In this document: positions 45,353 to 54,628 of the stretch, piece after piece
How positions within the stretch are numbered: position 1 is the stretch's first letter
Layout of the letters: every line of letters starts with the position of its first letter
Assembly: GCA_017436845.1 (NCBI GenBank)
Contig: JAFSCJ010000021.1
Location: forward strand, 1 to 58,009
Source: Muribaculaceae bacterium
GTDB taxonomy: Bacteria; Bacteroidota; Bacteroidia; Bacteroidales; Muribaculaceae
DNA: 58,009 bases
Direction of reading: 5' to 3'
Made by a program: the position numbers and the translations under genes
Notes under the pieces: generated by a model
What the model saw: only the letters and a program-made list of their open reading frames with translations
Databases searched by the model: none
Told to the model about the DNA's origin: nothing

Positions 45353-47941
45353 ATGAATTTTAATAAGTTTACAATTAAGTCTCAAGAGGCTGTACAAAAG
45401 GCCATTGAGATTACACGCAGTTCCGGAAGTCAAGCTATTGAGCCGGTTCATTTATTGAAGGGCGTAATGACAGAAGGTGATTCTCTTGTCAAATTTGTTT
45501 TCCAAAAAGTTGGAGCTAATGTAGCTCAACTTTCTATGTTGATTGACAAGGCAATTTCTTCATTACCTAAGGTCTCAGGAGGAGAACCATATTTTAGTAG
45601 AGAAACCAATGATGTGTTGCAAAAATCATTGGATGTTGCAAAAGATAATGGAGATGAATATGTAACAATCGAGGCATTATTACTTGCACTATATCTCGTA
45701 AAGAGTCAGGCTTCTACTGTATTGAAGGATTTAGGACTTAATGAAAAAGACATGCGTGCGGCAATAGATGAGTTGCGTAAAGGTAAAAAAGCGACTGAAC
45801 AATCGGCAGAGGATACCTACAATGCATTGAGTAAATATGCTATAAATCTTAATGAACAAGCGCGTGCCGGTAAATTGGATCCGGTGATTGGACGCGATGA
45901 AGAAATTCGTCGTGTATTGCAGATTTTGAGTCGACGCACTAAAAATAATCCAATGCTGATAGGTGAACCGGGAACAGGAAAAACAGCAATAGCTGAAGGT
46001 CTTGCACAACGTATTGTGCGAGGTGATGTGCCTGAAAACTTGCGTACAAAACAAATTTTCTCCTTGGATATGGGAGCATTGGTTGCCGGAGCTAAATATA
46101 AAGGAGAATTTGAGGAACGTTTAAAAGCAATTGTCAATGAAGTTACCCAGAGTGATGGTGAAATAATTCTGTTTATTGATGAAATTCACACTCTTGTAGG
46201 TGCAGGGAAAGGAGAGGGGGCAATGGATGCTGCAAATATACTAAAACCGGCTCTTGCACGTGGAGAGTTGCGTAGTATAGGAGCAACAACGCTTGATGAA
46301 TATCAAAAATATTTTGAAAAGGACAAGGCTCTTGAACGTCGTTTCCAAAAAGTAATGATTGACGAGCCTGATGAGATGAGTGCAATCGCTATTCTTCGTG
46401 GTTTAAAGGAACGATATGAAAACCATCACAAGGTGCGCATTCGCGATGAGGCTATTATTGCTGCAGTACAACTTTCTGAGCGCTATATTACTGATAGGTT
46501 TCTCCCGGACAAGGCGATTGACCTTATCGATGAAGCTGCGTCTAAGTTGCGCATTGAGATTGATTCTGTTCCACAGGTCCTTGATGAGATTATTCGCCAA
46601 ATAGCACAAAAAGAAATAGAGCGTGAAGCTATCAAACGTGAAGGCGATTCAGTTCATGTTAAGGAGATAGAAAAAGATATTGCACAGTTGCGTGAAGAAG
46701 AAAAATCCTATACAGCAAAGTGGAAGGCTGAAAAAGAATTGATAAATCGCATTCAACAAAACAAGATAGATATAGAGCAACTTAATTTTGACGCTGAACG
46801 TGCTGAGCGTGAGGGCGATTATGCTCGTGTTGCAGAAATACGCTATTCTAAGATTCAAGAAAAAGTAAAAGAAAATGAGTCTATTCAGCAGCAGCTCAAA
46901 GCAATGCAAGGAGAAGATGCCTTGATAAAAGAAGAGGTTGATGCCGAAGATATTGCCGATGTTGTCTCTCGATGGACCGGCATTCCGGTAAATAAAATGG
47001 TACAAAGTGAGAAAGAAAAATTGCTTCACCTTGAAGATGAATTACACAAACGTGTAATTGGTCAAGACGATGCCATTTGTGCCATTGCCGATGCTGTACG
47101 TCGTAGTCGTGCCGGACTTAATGATCCGCGCCGACCCATAGGCTCGTTTATATTCCTGGGAACCACCGGGGTGGGTAAAACAGAGTTGGCAAAGGCTCTT
47201 GCTGAGTATCTGTTTGACGATGAAAACATGATGACACGCATTGACATGAGTGAATATCAAGAGAAACACACTGTTTCTCGTCTTGTTGGTGCGCCTCCGG
47301 GATATGTAGGATATGATGAAGGCGGACAATTGACGGAGTCAGTACGTCGTAAACCTTATCAGGTAGTTCTTTTTGACGAGATCGAAAAAGCTCATCCCGA
47401 CGTGTTTAATGTTTTACTTCAGGTGCTTGATGATGGACGATTGACTGATAATAAAGGGCGATTGGTAAATTTCAAAAATACTATTATCATTATGACCTCA
47501 AATATGGGCTCTCACTTGATAAGAGAAAATTTTGCAAAAATGACAGCTGATAATCGTTATGAGGTCATTGAGCGAACAAAGATCGATGTTTTGGAAATGA
47601 TGAAACAGACAATTCGACCGGAATTCTTAAATCGTATTGATGAAATTATAATGTTTACTCCATTAAATGAAAACGAGATAGAGCAAATTGTTAAGTTGCA
47701 GATAGACAGCATTAAGCGAATGCTTGCAAGTAATGGCGTAACACTTGGGGTTACCGATAGCGCATTGCATTATTTGGCAGAGGAAGGTTATGATCCGGAA
47801 TTTGGTGCTCGTCCGGTAAAGAGAGTGATACATCGCATGATATTAAATCAGTTATCTAAGGATATATTAGCTCAAAAGATTGATCGGAGCAAGCCAATAA
47901 TTATTGATTATAATCAAGGCTCATTGACTTTCAAGAATTAG
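45353..47941 (+). CDS. clpB: ATP-dependent disaggregase ClpB
   Basis: ClpB pulls polypeptides out of aggregates together with DnaK. The 862-residue protein has the Clp_N domain (about 1-145), AAA+ domain 1 with Walker A GEPGTGKT (near 204), a coiled-coil middle domain (about 400-520), and AAA+ domain 2 with Walker A GTTGVGKT (near 603). The C-terminal D2-small domain ends [20 protein letters not shown]. The middle domain separates it from ClpA/C. It forms a single-gene transcript with a strong terminator. Confidence 0.97.
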   Translation: MNFNKFTIKSQEAVQKAIEITRSSGSQAIEPVHLLKGVMTEGDSLVKFVFQKVGANVAQLSMLIDKAISSLPKVSGGEPYFSRETNDVLQKSLDVAKDNGDEYVTIEALLLALYLVKSQASTVLKDLGLNEKDMRAAIDELRKGKKATEQSAEDTYNALSKYAINLNEQARAGKLDPVIGRDEEIRRVLQILSRRTKNNPMLIGEPGTGKTAIAEGLAQRIVRGDVPENLRTKQIFSLDMGALVAGAKYKGEFEERLKAIVNEVTQSDGEIILFIDEIHTLVGAGKGEGAMDAANILKPALARGELRSIGATTLDEYQKYFEKDKALERRFQKVMIDEPDEMSAIAILRGLKERYENHHKVRIRDEAIIAAVQLSERYITDRFLPDKAIDLIDEAASKLRIEIDSVPQVLDEIIRQIAQKEIEREAIKREGDSVHVKEIEKDIAQLREEEKSYTAKWKAEKELINRIQQNKIDIEQLNFDAERAEREGDYARVAEIRYSKIQEKVKENESIQQQLKAMQGEDALIKEEVDAEDIADVVSRWTGIPVNKMVQSEKEKLLHLEDELHKRVIGQDDAICAIADAVRRSRAGLNDPRRPIGSFIFLGTTGVGKTELAKALAEYLFDDENMMTRIDMSEYQEKHTVSRLVGAPPGYVGYDEGGQLTESVRRKPYQVVLFDEIEKAHPDVFNVLLQVLDDGRLTDNKGRLVNFKNTIIIMTSNMGSHLIRENFAKMTADNRYEVIERTKIDVLEMMKQTIRPEFLNRIDEIIMFTPLNENEIEQIVKLQIDSIKRMLASNGVTLGVTDSALHYLAEEGYDPEFGARPVKRVIHRMILNQLSKDILAQKIDRSKPIIIDYNQGSLTFKN

Positions 47942-47958
47942 TCGATATTGAGAATTAG

Positions 47959-47988
47959 AGTGGAGATGTATATATCTCCACTTTTTTT
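47959..47988 (+). terminator. Intrinsic terminator of clpB
   Basis: AGTGGAGAT (47959-47967) and ATCTCCACT (47974-47982) form a perfect 9-bp stem followed by TTTTTTT, starting 17 nt after the clpB stop. Confidence 0.9.
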
Positions 47989-48064
47989 GTGATTATTTAA
48001 ATCAATAAATAAAACCAGTATTCTCTTTGTTTGTTTTGTATATACTAACCAAAACAAAGTGTAT

Positions 48065-48532
48065 ATGAAAAAGGTATTTTATTTATTATTAGTCCTTCCA
48101 TTGCTCATGGTATCGTGTGATGATGACCATGATGATGATTTCCCAAGAGTGAAAATGTCGATTGATATTTCAGGGGCAAAAGTTATTGATAATACAATCT
48201 ATGTCGTTCAAGGTGATACATTATCAATTGATAGTATAAGTGTTGTCCCTGTTAAACACAATCAAAAAGTAGTAATTGCAGCTACAAGTTATTATTGGGA
48301 TAGAATGTACGTTGGGACTGCTACGATACCACCATTTGACTACTCTGTTGATACTGGGTTGTTAATGACGGGACGTCATCTATTGCAAATGCGCAGTTCG
48401 TTATTGGCGGTCGATTATCCTCCTGTTGTTGCTATAATGACTTATCCTGTTAGGATAGTGGAAGATGAAGCCGATATTCCCGATGGAAATATTGAAACGA
48501 CTTTGATTATTACTCCTGAGATAGATGATTAG
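48065..48532 (+). CDS. Small acidic lipoprotein, probably surface-exposed
   Basis: A 155-residue protein from the ATG at 48065. The frame is also open from 48059, but MKKVFYLLLVLPLLMVSC is the normal lipoprotein start. The lipidated Cys is followed by DDDHDDDFP, a strongly acidic stretch like the lipoprotein export signal that sends Bacteroides lipoproteins to the cell surface. The rest is beta-rich (an Ig-like fold is possible) with no recognised family. It is flanked by two terminators, so it is a single-gene transcript. Confidence 0.75.
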   Translation: MKKVFYLLLVLPLLMVSCDDDHDDDFPRVKMSIDISGAKVIDNTIYVVQGDTLSIDSISVVPVKHNQKVVIAATSYYWDRMYVGTATIPPFDYSVDTGLLMTGRHLLQMRSSLLAVDYPPVVAIMTYPVRIVEDEADIPDGNIETTLIITPEIDD

Positions 48533-48540
48533 AGACAAAA

Positions 48541-48573
48541 AAAACGATGTTCAAAATTTTTGAACATCGTTTT
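48541..48573. terminator. Bidirectional terminator between the acidic lipoprotein gene and fabI
   Basis: AAAACGATGTTCA (48541-48553) and TGAACATCGTTTT (48561-48573) form a perfect 13-bp stem with a 7-nt loop. A-rich sequence on the left and a T-run on the right make it work in both directions. Confidence 0.9.
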
Positions 48574-48590
48574 TTTATTATTAAGAATAA

Positions 48591-49448
48591 TTATCCGTAA
48601 ATGATTTTACCATTTTCATCCATATACTCTTCAAGCCCTTTTTCATAAGCATTCATAGCACGAAGGCTCATGCCCATGCTTGAGAAACCTCCATCGTGGT
48701 AGAGATTTTGCATAGTAACCTTCTTTGTTAGATCAGAGAACATTACGATGCAATAGTCGGCACATTCGTCTGCCGATGCGTTGCCAAGAGGAGACATGCG
48801 GTTGGCAAAGTCAAACAATTTATCCATGCCTTTAACACCTGAACCCGCAGTTGTCATTGTAGGCGATTGAGAAATTGTGTTTACGCGCACATGGTGTTCT
48901 CGACCATAGATGTAACCGAAACTGCGAGCAATTGATTCAAGCAATGCTTTAGCATCGGCCATATCGTTGTAACCAAAGAATGTACGTTGTGCTGCTACAT
49001 AACTAAGTGCAACTATAGAACCATATTCAGCAATTGCATCAAGTTTTTTTGCTGCTTGTATCATTTTGTGGAATGATATTGCTGATATGTCAAGAGTTTT
49101 TCCTAATAAATCATAATCGAGGTCATCATACACGCGTTTTTTACGCACGTTTGGCGACATCCCAATTGAGTGTAACACAAAATCTATCTTTCCACCAAGT
49201 ATTTCCATTGATTTTTTGAACACCATTTCAAGGTCTTCAACGCTTGTTGCATCAGCGGGAATGATTTCTGCTCCAAGTTTTTCTCCAAGAGCATTAACAT
49301 CTCCCATGCGGACGGCTATAGGGGTGTTGCTCAATGTGATAGTCGCACCTTCTTCAACTGCTTTTTCTGCAACTTTCCATGCGATACTCATGTCGTTGAG
49401 TGCTCCAAAGATGATGCCACGTTTTCCTTTTAATAAATTGTAACTCAT
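48591..49448 (-). CDS. fabI: Enoyl-[acyl-carrier-protein] reductase (NADH)
   Basis: FabI carries out the last step of each fatty-acid elongation round. The 285-residue short-chain dehydrogenase has the N-terminal LLKGKRGIIFGALNDMSIAW nucleotide-binding motif and the active-site pair in FFGYNDMADAK (Tyr-x6-Lys, FabI type). VRVNTISQSPTMTTAGSG lies in the substrate loop, and the C-terminal part reads TKKVTMQNLYHDGGFSSMG. A consensus promoter lies 30 nt upstream. Confidence 0.95.
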   Translation of the reverse strand: MSYNLLKGKRGIIFGALNDMSIAWKVAEKAVEEGATITLSNTPIAVRMGDVNALGEKLGAEIIPADATSVEDLEMVFKKSMEILGGKIDFVLHSIGMSPNVRKKRVYDDLDYDLLGKTLDISAISFHKMIQAAKKLDAIAEYGSIVALSYVAAQRTFFGYNDMADAKALLESIARSFGYIYGREHHVRVNTISQSPTMTTAGSGVKGMDKLFDFANRMSPLGNASADECADYCIVMFSDLTKKVTMQNLYHDGGFSSMGMSLRAMNAYEKGLEEYMDENGKIIYG

Positions 49449-49477
49449 AAAATTTTAGTTTTATGTATTAATATCGG

Positions 49478-49511
49478 TGCAAAAGTACAAAAAATCGGGC
49501 AAATTGACAAA
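49478..49511 (-). promoter_or_regulatory. Promoter of fabI
   Basis: On the minus strand TTTG at 49511-49508, a 20-nt spacer, then TACTTTTGCA at 49487-49478. Both elements match consensus exactly. The rest of the 333-nt gap before the next gene (49512-49781) shows no gene; a near-consensus TAACTTCGCA at 49729-49738 with TTTG at 49703-49706 may drive the hydrolase gene. Confidence 0.75.
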
Positions 49512-49781
49512 TTTTGCTATTTCGGCGAGTTTTCTAACTTTTGCGTTTAATAATATTCTTTTACACAATATTTCAGTTTAACATCTGACAAACAACAATT
49601 TACATTCCATTAGGTAATTTTTAAATGTTAATAGATGTAAACTCTTGCCCTTAGGCAAAATCTCATGTTTTATTTTTACAAATATAGGAATTTTATTATG
49701 ATTTTGGGGTAATTCGTTTTTTATTTGTTAACTTCGCACTATATTAACCTAAAATCAAAATTAACCCTTAAATAAAAACTG

Positions 49782-51251
49782 ATGAAAAGAAAAATTTTAT
49801 CGTTAGCTTTGGTCGCTGTATCTACAGTGTCAATGTTTGCTGAAAATCCAAAGCGCGAATTTCGTGGTGCTTGGATGCACACTATTAATCAAAGGCAGTA
49901 TTCAAAACAAACAACAGAAGAAAACAAAGCTTATCTCATTGATCAATTGGATAAATTGCAAGCAGCAGGATGTAATGCTGTAATATGGCAGGTGCGTCCA
50001 TCGGCTGATGCTCTCTATGTTTCTAACTATGAGCCATGGAGCCGATTTCTTTCAGGAAAAGCCGGTGTTGCACCAATTCCAATGTGGGATCCATTGCAAT
50101 TTATGATTGATGAATGTCATTCTCGTGGCATGGAACTGCATGCATGGTTAAATCCTTATCGTGTAACAACATCAGAAAAAGAGGAGCTCCCATTTAATCA
50201 TATCTTTTATCAACACCCCGAGCGATTTGTGCGTTATGGCTCACAATTATATTTTGATCCGGGTTGGCCCGAAAACATTGAGTTTATCTCTAAGGTAGTA
50301 AATGATATTGTTTCTCGCTATGATGTAGATGCAATTCACATGGACGATTATTTCTATCCTTATCCAATCACCGGAGTTGATTTTCCCGATGATAAATCTT
50401 ATGCTGCATACGGTAATGGTATGGATCGTGGTGATTGGCGTCGTCAAAATTGCGATAAACTCATTGAAACACTTCATAAAACTATTGTTGAAGCAAAACC
50501 TTGGGTGCGTCTTGGTATCAGTCCATTTGGTATTTGGCGCAATAAGAAATCTGATTCTCGAGGTAGTGATACAAATGGACTTCAAAACTATGATGCTCTT
50601 TTTGCCGACGTGTTATTATGGACCGAAAAAGGCTGGGTTGACTATATGATGCCACAACTTTATTGGGAACGTGAGCACAAGTTAGCTTCTCATGATATAT
50701 TAAATAAATGGTGGGCAGAGAACAACAATAATCGTCACATGTATATCGGTCAATCGGTAAATCGCACAATGGATCGTATTGACCTTGAACCATCTACCGA
50801 TGCAACTCAATTACGTTCTAAAATCGAAATGTCGCGTGCATTCCCCGGTGGAATTCATGGCAACTGCTGGTGGCCAGGTTATTCTGTAACTAGCAACTAT
50901 AAAGGTGTTGCTGACTCTCTTGCTGCATATCATCAATCAACAATAGCTATTGTTCCATCATATCCTTGGATTTCAACTGAAATCCCTGCTATAGTAGAGG
51001 TTAAAGCTAATAAAGAAGGAAAATTAACATGGAAAGCTCCTGTTTTAGAAAACAAAGCTACCGATGTTGTTAGATATGTTGTATATCGCTTTGCCGACAA
51101 AAAATCAATTAACCTTGAAGATGCTTCAGCTATAGTTGTTGTAACTCCGGCTAATGAATTTGATACAAAAGAAAAAGGAGTATATGTGGTTACGGCTCTT
51201 GACCGTGTTAACAATGAGTCTCCGGCATCAAAACCCATTGAAATTAAGTAG
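49782..51251 (+). CDS. Glycosyl-hydrolase-like family 10 (GHL10/DUF187) protein
   Basis: A 489-residue exported protein with a signal peptide (about 1-20) and the GHL10 barrel: KREFRGAWMHTINQRQYSKQ, QAAGCNAVIWQVRPSADALY, MELHAWLNPYRVT, VDAIHMDDYFYPYP and PWVRLGISPFGIWRNKK. The C-terminal part (about 400-489) is a fibronectin-III-like domain. Members are thought to be glycoside hydrolases, with some evidence for action on peptidoglycan glycans, but the substrate here is not known. The conserved Asp in HMDDYFYP is in place. Confidence 0.9.
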   Translation: MKRKILSLALVAVSTVSMFAENPKREFRGAWMHTINQRQYSKQTTEENKAYLIDQLDKLQAAGCNAVIWQVRPSADALYVSNYEPWSRFLSGKAGVAPIPMWDPLQFMIDECHSRGMELHAWLNPYRVTTSEKEELPFNHIFYQHPERFVRYGSQLYFDPGWPENIEFISKVVNDIVSRYDVDAIHMDDYFYPYPITGVDFPDDKSYAAYGNGMDRGDWRRQNCDKLIETLHKTIVEAKPWVRLGISPFGIWRNKKSDSRGSDTNGLQNYDALFADVLLWTEKGWVDYMMPQLYWEREHKLASHDILNKWWAENNNNRHMYIGQSVNRTMDRIDLEPSTDATQLRSKIEMSRAFPGGIHGNCWWPGYSVTSNYKGVADSLAAYHQSTIAIVPSYPWISTEIPAIVEVKANKEGKLTWKAPVLENKATDVVRYVVYRFADKKSINLEDASAIVVVTPANEFDTKEKGVYVVTALDRVNNESPASKPIEIK

Positions 51252-51273
51252 TAAAATATTTGACCGTTGAGAG

Positions 51274-51306
51274 GGGTGTGGAATTTTATTCTACACCCTT
51301 TTTTTT
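51274..51306 (+). terminator. Intrinsic terminator of the GHL10 gene
   Basis: GGGTGTGGAAT (51274-51284) pairs with ATTCTACACCC (51288-51298), an 11-bp stem with one G-U pair and a 3-nt loop, followed by eight T. Confidence 0.9.
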
Positions 51307-51347
51307 AAATAAATAGAAGTTCTGAAAACAAATTTTGTAAAAAACAT

Positions 51348-51355
51348 TATCTTTG
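51348..51355 (+). promoter_or_regulatory. -7 element upstream of the AraC-type regulator
   Basis: TATCTTTG, a TAnnTTTG match 20 nt before the start codon. The -33 region is weak. Confidence 0.4.
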
Positions 51356-51374
51356 CCATAAAGATGAGGTTACA

Positions 51375-52496
51375 ATGGTTGAATATACTCAAATCATATT
51401 GGCGATAAACTTTGCTTGCATCACGATTTTAATCTTGCTCGCAGGAATTTTATTGTTTGCAACTCGTTTCAAGGGTGAGAATGGATATGCTGCATTAGTA
51501 ATTGTTGTCCCTAACGTTCCGGTATATCTTTACAATATGAGCCGCATGCTTGGATGGCATGATTTTTCGCTTATTATGTTTCCCATCAGCTGTTCGGTAA
51601 ATACGATGCTGTTGCCATTATTATGGTTGTTTACATTAAAAAATTTCAAACCCGGTTTTAAATTCAATTATTGGCAGTTGTTACATTTTTTGCCGACTTT
51701 GGGATGCTGGTTGCTATGTATGTCGATGTCATGGCAAGAACGCATTGATACAATTATTTATGAAATGCAGGGTGATGATACATGGATAGGGGATATTAAT
51801 ACCACTATTATATTAGTGCAACTTATAACCTATTTTCCGGCGATATTCCGTTATTTATATAAACGTAGAAAGCAAATTATGGAAACATCTTCCAATGCTG
51901 AATGGATGCAGAAAGAATGGATTTGTGTGTTGATGATATTATTTGCCTCGTTGTTTGTTATTGTAATGGTGTGTTATATCATTTGGCCTCGCACTGATGC
52001 TTGGCTCATACAGATATTGAATGTGATAGCGATGACATATTTGGTCTACAATTCGTTGAAGCATCCTGTGCTTATAACAAATCAGGAGTTTGTATCAGTT
52101 GAGCCTATTGTGGAAAATAATTCTATTCAGAGTTTAACAGTAGAGCAGATGCGAGAGATATGTGATAGAGCATCAGAACATCTGCAAAACACAAAAGCAT
52201 ATTTGCAACCCGATATTTCAATCGCTTTTTTTGCCAAGGAGATAAATATTTCTCAGCGCAATCTTTCTCGTGCCATCAATAATTATTTGAATTGTAATTT
52301 TTTTGAATTCATAAACAAGATGAGGGTTGAGGAGGCAAAGCGTCAGTTGTTGAATCTTGATGCGTCGGGGTATAATATCGATAGCATCTTTGCCGAGTGT
52401 GGCTTTAGGTCTCGTTCTACCTTTTTTCTCGTTTTTAAAAAAATTACTGGTAAAACACCGGCGACATGGCTATCAGATGTAAAATCTGAGTCTTGA
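51375..52496 (+). CDS. Membrane-bound AraC-family transcriptional regulator
   Basis: A 373-residue protein with about seven N-terminal transmembrane helices (from IILAINFACITILILLAGIL to WLIQILNVIAMTYLVYNSL). A cytoplasmic AraC-type DNA-binding domain occupies the last 110 residues (ISQRNLSRAINNYLNCNFFE, FINKMRVEEAKRQLL, then IDSIFAECGFRSRSTFFLVF and KKITGKTPATWL). Such seven-helix regulators probably sense an envelope signal and act on nearby genes. The OmpA/vWA cluster downstream is the obvious candidate target, which is an inference. It stands alone on its promoter. Confidence 0.88.
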   Translation: MVEYTQIILAINFACITILILLAGILLFATRFKGENGYAALVIVVPNVPVYLYNMSRMLGWHDFSLIMFPISCSVNTMLLPLLWLFTLKNFKPGFKFNYWQLLHFLPTLGCWLLCMSMSWQERIDTIIYEMQGDDTWIGDINTTIILVQLITYFPAIFRYLYKRRKQIMETSSNAEWMQKEWICVLMILFASLFVIVMVCYIIWPRTDAWLIQILNVIAMTYLVYNSLKHPVLITNQEFVSVEPIVENNSIQSLTVEQMREICDRASEHLQNTKAYLQPDISIAFFAKEINISQRNLSRAINNYLNCNFFEFINKMRVEEAKRQLLNLDASGYNIDSIFAECGFRSRSTFFLVFKKITGKTPATWLSDVKSES

Positions 52497-52602
52497 TTTC
52501 GTTTTTTTGTACTGATTTCAGGCAAAAAACAAAATTTATCATGTTTTTGAACATATATTTGCAAAAAAATATTAGCAACAGCCAAAAAAATGTAGCAAAA
52601 AC

Positions 52603-52633
52603 TTTCAAGGTCTGAAATATTTAACTATATTTG
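52603..52633 (+). promoter_or_regulatory. Promoter inside the 52.5-53.1 kb gene-free region
   Basis: TTTC (one off TTTG) at 52603-52606, a 19-nt spacer, then TATATTTG at 52626-52633. The predicted start is near 52640 and nothing but unannotated sequence lies downstream for 460 nt. Confidence 0.5.
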
Positions 52634-52639
52634 TAAAGA

Positions 52640-53002
52640 TGCCATAGAAGTTGGTTATTTTAGACATATAGGAAGTGTTCAGCTTCATTCTCTGAAAGCG
52701 AATCTGGTAAATTCAAAAAAAAGGACGAGAATAAGCGCTACTCTTCACGCAGATTGTTATATGTATACACTCCGAGAGGATTGTCTCATAACAAAAAAGC
52801 GTGTGGCTGTTGCTTATTTTAGTCCGAAGGTTTACCAGAACCTGCTTTCAAAAAATAAGTTGACGGTTTCACGCTTTCCTGATTTTTAACCGTCGCATAG
52901 GAGCCGGGCGATAAAAAATAATCACAACATGCTCCGTTTCGATCTCAATTAAAATTGATTTTGCAGAGTAATAAGTCCAAACTGATGTTTTTGGGACTTA
53001 TT
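52640..53002 (+). ncRNA. Candidate structured RNA or long leader upstream of the OmpA-family gene
   Basis: The 607-nt gap between the AraC-type gene and the OmpA-family gene holds no clear gene. It has a promoter (TATATTTG at 52626) and several stems: TTCAG/CTGAA near 52680-52700, AGGTT-TACCAG-AACCT, GACGGTT/AACCGTC (about 52862-52892), TCAATT/AATTGA near 52945-52958, and AATAAGTCC/GGACTTATT (52970-52978 and 52994-53002). A 42-codon frame from ATG 52761 to TAA 52889 (start MYTLREDCLITKK) is also open; whether it is translated is unclear. It could be a small RNA or the long 5' leader of the OmpA-family mRNA. Confidence 0.35.
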
Positions 53003-53103
53003 GACAACTATATTATTATGTGAAATTAAATTTTTATCGAGATTTTTGCGTAAAACAAAATTGAGCCATTTGAAAAATTATTAACCATTAAACAGATACT
53101 ATT

Positions 53104-54423
53104 ATGAAAAAGTTTTTAATGTTGTTGTCTATGCTTCTCGTTGTGGGAGCAACAGTAGATGTAAATGCCCAAGGTTGGTTGAAAAAACTTGGTAAAACGG
53201 CTGAGAAAGCAGCAAAAAATGCAGTGGAACGCAGTGTTGAACGTAATGTCGATCGCAAGACTGAAAAAGCAGTCGATAATGTGTTTGATGGTAATGTAAA
53301 CACAGGTAGCAAGAAAAATAAGAACAATAGTAATGACCAAGAGGAATATGCCGAAGAGGAATATACTCATTCTTCATCTAAATCAAGTAGCAAAAAACAA
53401 ACTCCTAAATCACTTGAAGCAACCTATGCAAAGAGTGACTTCGTTCCCGGTGATGAGATTATTTTCGAGGACTTGCTTGTAGGCGAACAATTGGGTGAGT
53501 TTCCAAGTCGTTGGGATCTTGAACGTGGTGTTGCCGAAATCGCAAAAGTAAACGGAGAGACTGTAATCGCCATGGCTGGAAATGACTCTTGGATTAAGCC
53601 ATTGATGGTCGACAATTCCACAAATTATCTTGGCGATGTGTTTACGGTCGAATACGATATGTTGTATGATTACAGCCACAAAGATGGCGCTCCAAGTTTA
53701 GAGATTGATTTTATGGCTCCGAATCAAAGAAGAGATAATGAAATATATACGTTAACTTATTATTTGGGACACAACAAACAAAGTGTTAGGATGGCTTATG
53801 TTAAAAATGGCTCAACAAGTGATACAAATACAGACGGTTCGGCAAGTTCGGGTTCTCAACTGGTATTAAACGATGGTCAATGGCATCACTATGCTATTTC
53901 ATTTAATAAACGTGCGTTAAAGGTTTATATCGATGGTGTGCGTGTAATAAATATCCCTAATGCAAAAGCCGGCGCAGGGTGGATAACTTTTTTTAATGGA
54001 AGCAATAAACCTGAATACAATACTTATCTTAAAAATGTGCGTATTGCTAAAGGTGCAGTGCCATTGTATGACCGCATGATGACTGATGGAAAGATTATCA
54101 CCTACGGCATCACATTCGATGTGGGCAAGGCCACCATCAAGCCGGAATCGATGGGTGAGATCAACCGCATCGTGACGCTGATGACAGAAAACCCCGACTT
54201 GAAGTTCTCGGTAGAAGGTCACACCGACAACACCGGTAATCCTACCAGCAATCAGACCCTCAGCGAGCAACGCTCTGAGGCCATCGTCGCCAAGTTGATG
54301 GAACTCGGCATCGCCCAAGACCGCCTCACCGCCGTGGGCAAGGGTCAGAACTCCCCGATAGCGGACAACACGACCGACGAAGGCCGTGCGAAGAACCGCC
54401 GCGTGGAGTTTGTAAAGCAGTGA
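53104..54423 (+). CDS. OmpA-family protein with LamG-like domain
   Basis: A 439-residue protein with a signal peptide ending at NAQ. An amphipathic mature N terminus follows (QGWLKKLGKTAEKAAKNAVE), then a low-complexity charged linker. A concanavalin/LamG-like domain covers about residues 115-320 (WHHYAISFNKRALKVYIDGV). The C-terminal OmpA domain (about 335-439) is FDVGKATIKPESMGEINRIV, then VEGHTDNTGNPTSNQTLSEQ and GRAKNRRVEFVK, which bind peptidoglycan. The C-terminal 300 nt are about 59% GC by hand count, against about 37% just upstream, so the OmpA domain may have a separate origin. The role is probably in outer-membrane anchoring, and the partner is unknown. Confidence 0.88.
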   Translation: MKKFLMLLSMLLVVGATVDVNAQGWLKKLGKTAEKAAKNAVERSVERNVDRKTEKAVDNVFDGNVNTGSKKNKNNSNDQEEYAEEEYTHSSSKSSSKKQTPKSLEATYAKSDFVPGDEIIFEDLLVGEQLGEFPSRWDLERGVAEIAKVNGETVIAMAGNDSWIKPLMVDNSTNYLGDVFTVEYDMLYDYSHKDGAPSLEIDFMAPNQRRDNEIYTLTYYLGHNKQSVRMAYVKNGSTSDTNTDGSASSGSQLVLNDGQWHHYAISFNKRALKVYIDGVRVINIPNAKAGAGWITFFNGSNKPEYNTYLKNVRIAKGAVPLYDRMMTDGKIITYGITFDVGKATIKPESMGEINRIVTLMTENPDLKFSVEGHTDNTGNPTSNQTLSEQRSEAIVAKLMELGIAQDRLTAVGKGQNSPIADNTTDEGRAKNRRVEFVKQ

Positions 54424-54542
54424 GAACAGAGCCAAGTTTATATAATTAAAATCAAGGAATAACAATATAAAGTGTAACCGAAAAGCTGATAGAGTAGGAT
54501 TAATAGAAAAAACTAATCAATTATGGAAATGTGTTGTTAATT

Positions 54543-54577
54543 GCCTGTTGGCGTTAAAAATAATTGGCGCCACAGGC
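54543..54577. other. Stable hairpin between the OmpA-family and vWA genes
   Basis: GCCTGT (54543-54548), a bulged T and GGCG (54550-54553) pair with CGCC (54568-54571) and ACAGGC (54572-54577). No T-run follows, so it may be a processing or stability element and not a terminator. The rest of the 205-nt gap shows nothing. Confidence 0.5.
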
Positions 54578-54628
54578 ACAATTGAAGGCTTAAATTAACC
54601 CTATTATTAATTAAAACATTATTTATTT

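Noticed and set aside
53917..54465. 182-codon minus-strand open frame opposite the OmpA domain
   Set aside because: A by-product of high GC at third codon positions in the OmpA domain; the plus-strand OmpA motif is unmistakable.
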